Of a stretch of 44,901 nt of DNA, positions 37,822 through 44,901 are shown one piece after another (within the stretch, counting starts at the first letter, position 1; each line of letters starts with the position of its first letter). This DNA comes from Candidatus Shapirobacteria bacterium (GTDB lineage: Bacteria > Patescibacteriota > Microgenomatia > UBA12405). The position numbers and the translations under genes are program-made. Location of the stretch: contig JAQWFB010000004.1 of assembly GCA_028704635.1 (NCBI GenBank), positions 66,656 through 111,556 on the forward strand, written 5' to 3'. The notes under the pieces are model-generated. The model made no database searches, had not been told where the DNA came from, and saw nothing but the letters and a program-made list of their open reading frames with translations.

Positions 37822-39021
37822 ATGTATCAACCGTCTTCTGAAATTCTAAATAAATATGCTGATGTTTTGGTAAATTTTGCTTTAAACAATGGTCGTGGAG
37901 TCAAAAAAGGTGAAGTTGTTTTTCTCCAAGTTCCCGAATCTGCTAAACCACTTTTAATTTCACTTCAAAAATCTGTTTTAAAAGCTGGTGCTCACGCCAT
38001 CATTCAGTATTTACCCGATGAAATGTCTCGTGAATTTTTTGAGTTAGCCGATGATGATCAATTAAAATTCTTCCCCGCTACTTTTTTAAAAGGCCGCGTC
38101 AAGCAAGCGGATCATTTTTTAATGGTTTTGGCCGAAACCAATTATCATGAACTTGAAGGCATCGATCCACAAAAAATCATGGAGCGAAATCAGGTTTTTA
38201 AGCCCTACAAAGATTGGCGTGACGCCAAAGAAAATAAAGGCAAGTTAACATGGACTATTGGTCTTTACGCCACTCCGGCCATGTCCAAAGAAGCTAATTT
38301 AACCCTTCGTCAATGTTGGCAACAAATTATCAAAGCTTGTTATTTAAACAATCCAAATCCAGTTGAAAAATGGTGTCAAATTCAAAATCAATCAAATCAT
38401 CTTCGTCAAAAATTAAACAAATTAGAAATTTTAAAAGTTAATATAAAAGCTAAAGATACTGACCTGAATATTGGTATCGGTGAAAATCGTCAATGGCTTG
38501 GTGGTGATGGTAATAATATTCCTAGTTTTGAAATTTTTACTTCACCTGATTGGCGCCAAACCAATGGTTATATTTTTTTTGATCAACCGCTTTACCGTCA
38601 AGGCAATTTAATTAAAAATATAAAATTAACTTTTAAAGATGGCCTTGTTGTCGATGCTCAAGCCGGTTATGGTGAAAAGTTTTTAAAACAATTAATCAAA
38701 GTTGAAAATTCCGACAAAATAGGGGAGTTCTCCTTAACCGATAAGCGTTTTTCTAAAATAAATAAATTTATGGCAGAAACTCTTTATGATGAAAATTTTG
38801 GCGGGTCTTTTGGTAACACCCATATTGCTCTTGGTTCATCTTTTAAAGATGCTTACTCTCAAAAAATAAACAAATTAACCCCTAAAGATTGGCAAGATTT
38901 AGGTTTTAATGATTCAGCTGTCCACACTGATATCATCGCCACCACCGACCGCACTGTCACCGCCACTCTAAAAAACGGCCAAGAAATTATTCTCTATAAA
39001 TCTGGTAGATTCCAAATTTAA
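37822..39021 (+). CDS. aminopeptidase, M29 family
   Basis: GRGVKKGEVVFLQVPESAKPLL; NFGGSFGNTHIALGSSFKDAY; HTDIIATTDRTVTA. Confidence 0.85.
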   Translation: MYQPSSEILNKYADVLVNFALNNGRGVKKGEVVFLQVPESAKPLLISLQKSVLKAGAHAIIQYLPDEMSREFFELADDDQLKFFPATFLKGRVKQADHFLMVLAETNYHELEGIDPQKIMERNQVFKPYKDWRDAKENKGKLTWTIGLYATPAMSKEANLTLRQCWQQIIKACYLNNPNPVEKWCQIQNQSNHLRQKLNKLEILKVNIKAKDTDLNIGIGENRQWLGGDGNNIPSFEIFTSPDWRQTNGYIFFDQPLYRQGNLIKNIKLTFKDGLVVDAQAGYGEKFLKQLIKVENSDKIGEFSLTDKRFSKINKFMAETLYDENFGGSFGNTHIALGSSFKDAYSQKINKLTPKDWQDLGFNDSAVHTDIIATTDRTVTATLKNGQEIILYKSGRFQI

Positions 39022-39041
39022 AAATTCCTTTATAATAAATC

Positions 39042-39515
39042 ATGTCTAAAGATAAAATAATTACAGCCTCCCTAATAATTATTTTTGTTTTAGCTTTTTA
39101 TTTTTTAACCAAAAAACCGAGCAGTATCGAAAATCAAATTTCCAATACTACTCCAACCTCAAATCCTATGCCAACTCTTCCTCCATCCAAAGTTACCGAA
39201 TTAAAAATTGAAGATATTAAAGTCGGAACTGGTAGTGCTGTTAAATCTGGCGACACTGTTTCCATAAACTACCTTGGCACTCTCGAAGACGGTACCAAAT
39301 TCGACAGTTCCTACGATCGAAATCAGCCTTTTGAAACACAAATCGGCGTTGGTCAAGTTATCGAGGGTTGGGACAAAGGTGTGGTTGGTATGCAAGTTGG
39401 TGGTAAAAGAAAATTAAGCATTCCTTATCAAATGGCCTATGGTGAAAATGGCTACGGTCCAATTCCTGCCAAAGCTACCCTTATTTTTGAAGTTGAATTA
39501 ATGGCAATTAAATAA
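39042..39515 (+). CDS. FKBP-type peptidyl-prolyl cis-trans isomerase, membrane-anchored
   Basis: N-terminal TM; VSINYLGTLEDGTKFDSSYDRNQPFETQIGVGQVIEGWDKGVVGMQVGGKRKLSIP. Confidence 0.96.
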   Translation: MSKDKIITASLIIIFVLAFYFLTKKPSSIENQISNTTPTSNPMPTLPPSKVTELKIEDIKVGTGSAVKSGDTVSINYLGTLEDGTKFDSSYDRNQPFETQIGVGQVIEGWDKGVVGMQVGGKRKLSIPYQMAYGENGYGPIPAKATLIFEVELMAIK

Positions 39516-39562
39516 ATCTCTCCCTTTTTTAAAGGGAGAAACGGCGAAGCCGAGAGGGATTT
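39514..39562. repeat. multi-hairpin repeat (same architecture as the trmD insert), intergenic
   Basis: TCTCCCTTT-ttt-AAAGGGAGA, CGGC-gaa-GCCG, GAGAGGGATTT. Confidence 0.8.
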
Positions 39563-39572
39563 TGTCTAACAA

Positions 39573-39602
39573 AAAAATGCCGACGATTGTCGGCATTTTT
39601 AT
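39573..39602. terminator. bidirectional intrinsic terminator
   Basis: AAAAATGCCGAC-gatt-GTCGGCATTTTT. Confidence 0.88.
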
Positions 39603-39618
39603 TATTCAAATTTATTTA

Positions 39619-40290
39619 TTATTTATAAATAATCTTTGCTGAAGATTTTAAATTACTAAACCAAGTGCTAAGAGCTGTATTTTTTGCTTGAGTTTCAAGT
39701 TGCTCTTTCGCTAACATTTGCAATTCATTATCATTTTTTCCTGTTGGTAAATAAGCCTTATTCTCTTTTAAAAATGCATCAATTTGTTCTTTTGTAATTT
39801 CAGCACTAGGTGAAGCCAATGCTTCAGCAATTTTTTGAGTACGAATTTGTGACATAACTTCTTCTCTTGTTACACCTTGTGCTTTCATAGCCTCATCCAA
39901 AGTTGTTCCTTGTGCTTTAACTTGATCTTCAATGGCAGTTAAGCCTTTATCAATTTCTTCCTGATTGATAACAATTCCTTTATTTTTAGCCTCACCTGCT
40001 ATTAAAGCATCTTGGACCATTTGGCTAAGAACTGTTTGTTTATCTTGTTTTTGTAATTGTGCGATATATGAATGTCTATAAATTGGTTTTCCATTTACTG
40101 TTGCTACAATTCCAAATTTATAAAAACAACCAGCAGCAAAGGCTAATAAAACTAAAAAACTAATCAAGTGAATTGTTGCCACTCTAGACATTTTTTTCAT
40201 TGCGAATTTCTTCTTTGGTATTTTCTTTTCTACTGCATTTTTAACATCAACAACTTCTTTCTTGTTTGTTTTTTTGATTATTTTTTTCAT
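39619..40290 (-). CDS. SurA N-terminal-like/foldase-type membrane-anchored protein
   Basis: TM, then VATVNGKPIYRHSYIAQLQKQDKQTVLSQMVQDALIAGEAKNKGIVINQEEIDKGL. Confidence 0.82.
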   Translation of the reverse strand: MKKIIKKTNKKEVVDVKNAVEKKIPKKKFAMKKMSRVATIHLISFLVLLAFAAGCFYKFGIVATVNGKPIYRHSYIAQLQKQDKQTVLSQMVQDALIAGEAKNKGIVINQEEIDKGLTAIEDQVKAQGTTLDEAMKAQGVTREEVMSQIRTQKIAEALASPSAEITKEQIDAFLKENKAYLPTGKNDNELQMLAKEQLETQAKNTALSTWFSNLKSSAKIIYK

Positions 40291-40340
40291 ATGTTTATTT
40301 ATAATATCACTTTTTTAAAATAATTTTCTTTTTTAAGCAA

Positions 40341-40366
40341 AAAAAAAGACACTCTCGAATGTCTTG
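40341..40366 (-). terminator. minus-strand intrinsic terminator
   Basis: minus strand: AAGACA-ttcgagag-TGTCTTTTTTTTT. Confidence 0.65.
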
Positions 40367-40499
40367 TGACCCTACTGTTCCACAGATGGAACTCATTTTT
40401 GAATCTGTAATTAAAACATATTACAAACTCCAAGAGCTAGGTATTGTCAAAATAGATGGAAAAATAGTATTTATTGATAATATGGAGGTAGACAAATGA
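40359..40499 (+). CDS. small ORF (46 aa; alternative start 40386), overlaps the PLD gene start as ATGA
   Basis: MSCDPTVPQMELIFESVIKTYYKLQELGIVKIDGKIVFIDNMEVDK*. Confidence 0.45.
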   Translation: MSCDPTVPQMELIFESVIKTYYKLQELGIVKIDGKIVFIDNMEVDK

Positions 40500-40942
40500 A
40501 TACTTATAATTCCACTCTTCATGACGAAAAAACATTTTATCAAGCCTTTATAAAAGACCTAGAAAAATGTCAGGAAGAAGTTATTATTGAAAGCCCTTTT
40601 ATAACTTCCAAAAGAATGAAAACCCTCAGTCCTATTTTTAATAAACTCTACAATCGGGGAATAAAAATCTATATCATCACTCGTGACCCAAAAGAACATA
40701 ATGAAGGATATGAAATTCAATCAGAGAATGAAATTGAAGCATTTGAAACCACAGGAATTCAAGTGTTACTCTGCACCGGTAATCATCATCGAAAACTGGC
40801 CATCATCGATCGTAAAGTCCTTTGGGAAGGAAGTTTAAATATATTGTCACAAATTAGAAGCAGGGAAATTATGCGTCGCCTTGAAGGCGACGGCTTCGCC
40901 AGGGATATGTTTAAATTTTTGAATTTTGGGAGATATATCTAA
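40496..40942 (+). CDS. PLD-like (single HKD) nuclease-family protein
   Basis: HHRKLAIIDRKVLWEGSLN; SD tggagg. Confidence 0.85.
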   Translation: MNTYNSTLHDEKTFYQAFIKDLEKCQEEVIIESPFITSKRMKTLSPIFNKLYNRGIKIYIITRDPKEHNEGYEIQSENEIEAFETTGIQVLLCTGNHHRKLAIIDRKVLWEGSLNILSQIRSREIMRRLEGDGFARDMFKFLNFGRYI

Positions 40943-40943
40943 A

Positions 40944-41165
40944 ATGTTATACTTCGATAATATGACACAAGATGTTGGTTATAAAATTACCAAACAAGAT
41001 ATAGATTCCACTATTATTTACCTTAAAACTCAAAATAAACCAAACTCAAGAGAAGATGCAATTAATTATCTTCAAGAAAAAGCAGCAGTCGCCCATGTAG
41101 CTGCACATAAGATAGTTGAGGATGAACAAAGTGGAAAAATTGACCTAGTTAAACTAAAACGATAA
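40944..41165 (+). CDS. hypothetical small protein downstream of PLD
   Basis: MLYFDNMTQDVGYKITKQDIDSTIIYLKTQNKPNSREDAINYLQEKAAV...; SD gggaga; start moved from 40926. Confidence 0.6.
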   Translation: MLYFDNMTQDVGYKITKQDIDSTIIYLKTQNKPNSREDAINYLQEKAAVAHVAAHKIVEDEQSGKIDLVKLKR

Positions 41166-41357
41166 AATATCTGAAGATTTTACTTTTAAAGCCTTAAATA
41201 CCCCTTCAAGTGTTTCTAGTGTTGGATTTTCTTCATCACGCTCAATTCTGGCATAATAATTCACACTTATATTAGCTTTTTTAGCCACATCAGATTGTTT
41301 TAACCCGATTTTAATACGAAACTCTTTTAATTTTTTACCAATTTTTTGAGGAGACAT
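41154..41357 (-). CDS. XRE-family HTH regulator
   Basis: IGKKLKEFRIKIGLKQSDVAKKANISVNYYARIERDEENPTLETLEGVFKALKV. Confidence 0.93.
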   Translation of the reverse strand: MSPQKIGKKLKEFRIKIGLKQSDVAKKANISVNYYARIERDEENPTLETLEGVFKALKVKSSDILSF

Positions 41358-41417
41358 AATTATATTTTACGACAATTCGACCATAAAATCTTTTGTTTAA
41401 AGTTATTTATCATTATA

Positions 41418-41450
41418 AATGTATACAAAGTATGGTATTTTGTATACATT
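41418..41450. promoter_or_regulatory. inverted-repeat putative operator upstream of the XRE gene
   Basis: AATGTATACAAA-gtatggtat-TTTGTATACATT; two TGTATACA boxes 21 bp apart. Confidence 0.7.
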
Positions 41451-41552
41451 AAATTATAAATAGATACAAACTTACTTTTTTATAAAACAAATATTTTTTA
41501 AAATATTTTAGTGCGATTGTTGCGCAATTATTAATTAATCTATTTTTATTTT

Positions 41553-42287
41553 TTAAATCAGCCTAGCAATTTCATTATCTAAAAACATAAGAGTTTCCTC
41601 TTTAAGCGTTTTTCTGATTTTATTAAAATTTTCAACCGGTAAGAGGGTGTTTAAATCTTGGTCTATCAGAGTTTGATTAACTTTTTCATTAATAAAATTA
41701 CGAAGATAAATAAGATATTCTTTAACTTGTAAACTAGTTCTTTCAATTATTATTTGTTCACTATATTTTAGATTTTTTAAGAAAAAATAATGAATATCAT
41801 AAATATCTCGACCGGCAATTGATTTTTTACGATCCCAACGATCCTTAACCGCCACCATTTTATTGGCAAAAATACTCTCTTGGTTTTGACAATTAACAGT
41901 CCGATTAATTTCTGGCAAAAAGACCGGTGTGTAGACGTTTGATTTAACAATAAAGTTAAGGGCATCAATTTTTAAAGTGTTTCTTTGATTTGGTGAATTT
42001 TGGTATTTAAGGAAAAATTCCAAAGCATTTTTACTTTCTTGATCAAGACTAAATCCAAGTTTTTTAAAAATTTTATGAAATTCATTTCTCAATTCTTTTT
42101 CATCTGCTCCAACTTTAAGATCAAAATCAAGATCAACTGAAAATCTATCAAGAATTCCCATCATTGAAGCGCAAGTACCACCTTTGAAATAGAGTGAAGT
42201 GGATAAAATGGGATTATCAACTATTTCAGTCAGAGTTCTGAGTAGATAAGCTTTATGAATGGCATCTGTTGGTCTTAGTGTAATCAT
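41553..42287 (-). CDS. AbiEii-family nucleotidyltransferase toxin (type IV TA)
   Basis: LYFKGGTCASMMGILDRFSVDLDFDLKV; KMVAVKDRWDRKKSIAGRDIYDIHYFF. Confidence 0.92.
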   Translation of the reverse strand: MITLRPTDAIHKAYLLRTLTEIVDNPILSTSLYFKGGTCASMMGILDRFSVDLDFDLKVGADEKELRNEFHKIFKKLGFSLDQESKNALEFFLKYQNSPNQRNTLKIDALNFIVKSNVYTPVFLPEINRTVNCQNQESIFANKMVAVKDRWDRKKSIAGRDIYDIHYFFLKNLKYSEQIIIERTSLQVKEYLIYLRNFINEKVNQTLIDQDLNTLLPVENFNKIRKTLKEETLMFLDNEIARLI

Positions 42288-42823
42288 AAATAAATTTGTT
42301 GTTGATAATTTTTAACTAATTTCCAATCAATAATACTATCAGCGTCAAAATGATAATTCGGTTGAAAATATAACATGTCGGCAATTGCTCTCTCAGTAGA
42401 AGCTATAAAAACACCTTTGTCATTTTGAACTATTCCGACAGTATTATTTAAACATTGAGGTTTAAGCTGTCTTACTAAATAAGAGACTCCATTAATATTA
42501 AAATTAGCTGGAGAACTAGAGAGAAAAGTTATTTTACCTGGAGATTGGTTGATTATTCCATTTTTTGACAAAACGGATTCAGTACTTAAATAACTAAAGT
42601 GATTTATGGCCCTGAAGCCAATTTCAATTGGATCCAGCCGATCTAAAGGAACGATGCTATAAAAACCTTTTTGAATACTAATCAAAACCTTCTTTTGAAT
42701 TAAACGGGCAATAGTTTTATAAAGTGTGTTTTGGTTTGAAATATTCCAAAGAACTTTTAAGTCTGAAGTGTGAAATAATTTTTGTCCTTGTTGGATTAAA
42801 ATCCCAATTTTATCTTTAGTCAT
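42284..42823 (-). CDS. AbiEi-family antitoxin/transcriptional regulator
   Basis: N-terminal wHTH-like region, YLSTESVLSKNGIINQ, ASTERAIADMLYF; 4-nt overlap with the toxin. Confidence 0.88.
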   Translation of the reverse strand: MTKDKIGILIQQGQKLFHTSDLKVLWNISNQNTLYKTIARLIQKKVLISIQKGFYSIVPLDRLDPIEIGFRAINHFSYLSTESVLSKNGIINQSPGKITFLSSSPANFNINGVSYLVRQLKPQCLNNTVGIVQNDKGVFIASTERAIADMLYFQPNYHFDADSIIDWKLVKNYQQQIYL

Positions 42824-42867
42824 GTTGTATTATCTAGTACTAATATGTACAGGATAGCATAACTATA

Positions 42868-42882
42868 ATACTTGTCAAGTAT
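42868..42882 (-). promoter_or_regulatory. AbiE promoter operator
   Basis: ATACTTG-T-CAAGTAT perfect inverted repeat overlapping a minus-strand TTGACA. Confidence 0.65.
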
Positions 42883-42917
42883 GCATTTATACATCAATAT
42901 ATTAGTTTTTGGTTTAA

Positions 42918-43547
42918 CTAATATATTGTGATCTGCCCTAAAAAAGTCCTTGGATTGACTGGTATCCCAAATACATTAATCTGAAAATGTACATGTGGTC
43001 CAGTTGACCAACCAGTCGATCCCATTTTCCCAATTACATCATTAATAGTTACCTTTTCTCCTTTATAAACCAATACTTTATCTAAGTGACCATATAACGA
43101 TGTCACATTGTTCCCATGATCGATAATTATGTGTTTTCCATATCCGATTGCCGTTTCTCCAGCATAAATCACTGTGCCATCCATAAAGGGACTAATATCA
43201 TCGCCAATTTTTCCCTGCGGATTAGCAATATCAATTCCAGTATGCATAATTTCATAAGGTAAATCAGACTTACCAAATTCTAAAGTAATTACACCCTTAA
43301 CTGGCCAGATCATCGGAGAAGAAATCGTGGTAATTACTACTCCACTGGTTGGATCGTGTATTTCTACTGTATTAGTGGATGAATCCAATGAAACTAACTT
43401 ATCAGAAACTATATTAATTCCTGTCTGAGTTAAAATAATGACCGCCACTACTGGTAATAATAATATTAAAAGAAAAGCGCCTGTTACTATTTTTAATTCT
43501 TTTCGATAAGACCACAAAGTAAAGACTGTTCCAATAGGCATTGCCAT
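42918..43547 (-). CDS. M23-family peptidase, membrane-anchored
   Basis: MHTGIDIANPQG...GYGKHIIIDHGNNVTSLYGHLDKVLVYKGEKV...GSTGWSTGPHVHFQI. Confidence 0.94.
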   Translation of the reverse strand: MAMPIGTVFTLWSYRKELKIVTGAFLLILLLPVVAVIILTQTGINIVSDKLVSLDSSTNTVEIHDPTSGVVITTISSPMIWPVKGVITLEFGKSDLPYEIMHTGIDIANPQGKIGDDISPFMDGTVIYAGETAIGYGKHIIIDHGNNVTSLYGHLDKVLVYKGEKVTINDVIGKMGSTGWSTGPHVHFQINVFGIPVNPRTFLGQITIY

Positions 43548-43549
43548 AA

Positions 43550-44901
43550 TTAGCTATAAATTTCTCTTGGATCTGTAGTTAGTAAAGGATGTTCTTTTTC
43601 TGAAGCTACCACTTTTAAGGCCACATGATTTTGATCGGCAATAATCAAAGCTTCGCCTCGGTCACAAGTTAATAAGAAATGTTGTTCATAAGCACTTAGA
43701 TTAAACTCTTGAGCCACTTTTTTAATAGTAGTTGTGTCTTGTTTCATTAATACTCTTAAAGATGATTGAGAGGCAATGGCTCTGCCATATTCAGAACTCA
43801 AAAAATCATTAGCTTGTTGGGAAATTATAGTCACTCCTAAATAATACTTTCTGGCTCTTCTAACTAGGCCAGAGATAAATCGGGCACTCTCTTCTTGTTG
43901 TAAAAGTATCCACCCTTCATCAATAACTAGGATTCTTTTTTGAGGAGAGGATTTTACTTGAGAATTAACAAAGTTAGCAATCGTTAGCATCATAATTGGT
44001 CTAAGGGTTTCAGAAAGGTCTTTAATGTCAAAAATGACTAAGCGGTTATCCAATTCAATATTAGTTTGAGAATCAAAGACTGAAGACAATGATCCTTTAA
44101 CAAATCTTTCCAATCGATCACAAATATCTTTTTGTTTAAGTTTTTTAAGGGTTTTATAAAAATCTTTAAGAAGGGGGAACTTCTGTTTCTTTTTGGCCTG
44201 ACTTTTACCATGCAGAGTATAACCAAACTCTTTATAAACCTTAATAATCGCCCGATCCATAACCGCTTTCTCCTCAGAAGTTAAAGTTCCCAACATTAGA
44301 GATAAAATCTCCGTTAAATTTTGGATATGCTCCGATAAAGCATTTTCACCGGTGACGGTTGTAACTGAAAAATCAAAAGGATTAATTTTTTCCCTAGATT
44401 TTGTTGATAGATGAATATAGGTGCCGTCAACCGAAGCTGCTAATTGTTTATATTCTCTTTCTGGATCAACCACAATCACTTTTGTGCCTTGCATTAATTG
44501 TCGCAATATTTCCACTTTGGCAGTATAACTTTTCCCTGATCCTGATTGAGCAAAAATAATAGAATTGGCATTAGTTAAAGAAAATCTATCAATTATCACC
44601 AGCGAATTATTAGACTTGTTAATTCCATAAAGAATTCCTGATTCTTGGACTAATTCTGAAGAGACAAATGGAAAAGTAAGGGCAGCCGATGAGCTATCTA
44701 AATTTCTTTTTTGACCCAATAAATTTTCTCCCCGAGGTAAGATAGATTGTAAACCTTCAACTTGCTGGAAAGTGGCTGTTTTAATATAAAACAAACGGGT
44801 GGACATGACAGTTTCCAAAAGAGTTGTTAATTTCTGTAATTCAGACAAAGAGTCGGCCGAAATTGTCATATAAATCGAAATTTGAAATAGTTTTTCTTGA
44901 C
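43550..44901 (-). CDS. VirB4/TraC-like type IV secretion ATPase (N-terminus beyond window)
   Basis: FAQSGSGKSYTAKVEILRQLMQGTKVIVVDPEREYKQLAASV; LVIDEGWILLQ; frame open through 44901. Confidence 0.92.
   Translation of the reverse strand, partial: QEKLFQISIYMTISADSLSELQKLTTLLETVMSTRLFYIKTATFQQVEGLQSILPRGENLLGQKRNLDSSSAALTFPFVSSELVQESGILYGINKSNNSLVIIDRFSLTNANSIIFAQSGSGKSYTAKVEILRQLMQGTKVIVVDPEREYKQLAASVDGTYIHLSTKSREKINPFDFSVTTVTGENALSEHIQNLTEILSLMLGTLTSEEKAVMDRAIIKVYKEFGYTLHGKSQAKKKQKFPLLKDFYKTLKKLKQKDICDRLERFVKGSLSSVFDSQTNIELDNRLVIFDIKDLSETLRPIMMLTIANFVNSQVKSSPQKRILVIDEGWILLQQEESARFISGLVRRARKYYLGVTIISQQANDFLSSEYGRAIASQSSLRVLMKQDTTTIKKVAQEFNLSAYEQHFLLTCDRGEALIIADQNHVALKVVASEKEHPLLTTDPREIYS

Noticed and set aside
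1-44901. CRISPR arrays, rRNA genes, prophage structural genes, full IS elements
   Set aside because: No regularly spaced direct repeats, rRNA-like tracts, capsid/terminase proteins or transposases seen; the holin-family protein at 22238 is an ordinary chromosomal membrane protein family.
1-44901. Alternative genetic code (UGA=Gly as in some CPR)
   Set aside because: UGA serves as a stop in clear genes (for example dus and the small ORF overlapping the PLD gene), and housekeeping proteins translate intact with the standard code.

Overview
AT-rich chromosomal segment with the gene content and style of a Patescibacteria/CPR bacterium (lineage inferred, not tested). Standard genetic code. Most of the window (about 1-40.3 kb) is compact housekeeping sequence: cca, recJ, aspS, dacA-like, gltX, trmD, pyk, rsmA, dus, trxA, rlmN, obg, era, lon, argS, a phosphomannomutase, an M29 aminopeptidase, an FKBP and a SurA/PrsA-like protein, plus one tRNA-Gln(CUG). 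It also carries a surface module with a SipW-type signal peptidase and TasA/camelysin-like substrates, and a TetR-Pip/YhgE operon. The right end (about 40.35-44.9 kb) is accessory: a PLD-nuclease mini-operon, an XRE regulator, an AbiEi/AbiEii toxin-antitoxin pair, and an M23 peptidase plus VirB4-like ATPase that runs off the window. The most interesting signals are: (1) exact 28-bp palindromes with fixed arms (GTAGAGACG...CGTCTCTAC) and different but self-complementary 10-bp cores, two of them in frame inside recJ and dus; (2) a second, multi-hairpin repeat family, one copy in frame inside trmD; (3) a CIRCE-like operator exactly over the lon promoter; (4) widespread -10 boxes 5-8 nt before start codons, implying leaderless mRNAs, in contrast with SD-led small-protein genes that have their own terminators; (5) clear inverted-repeat operators at the TetR, XRE and AbiE loci.
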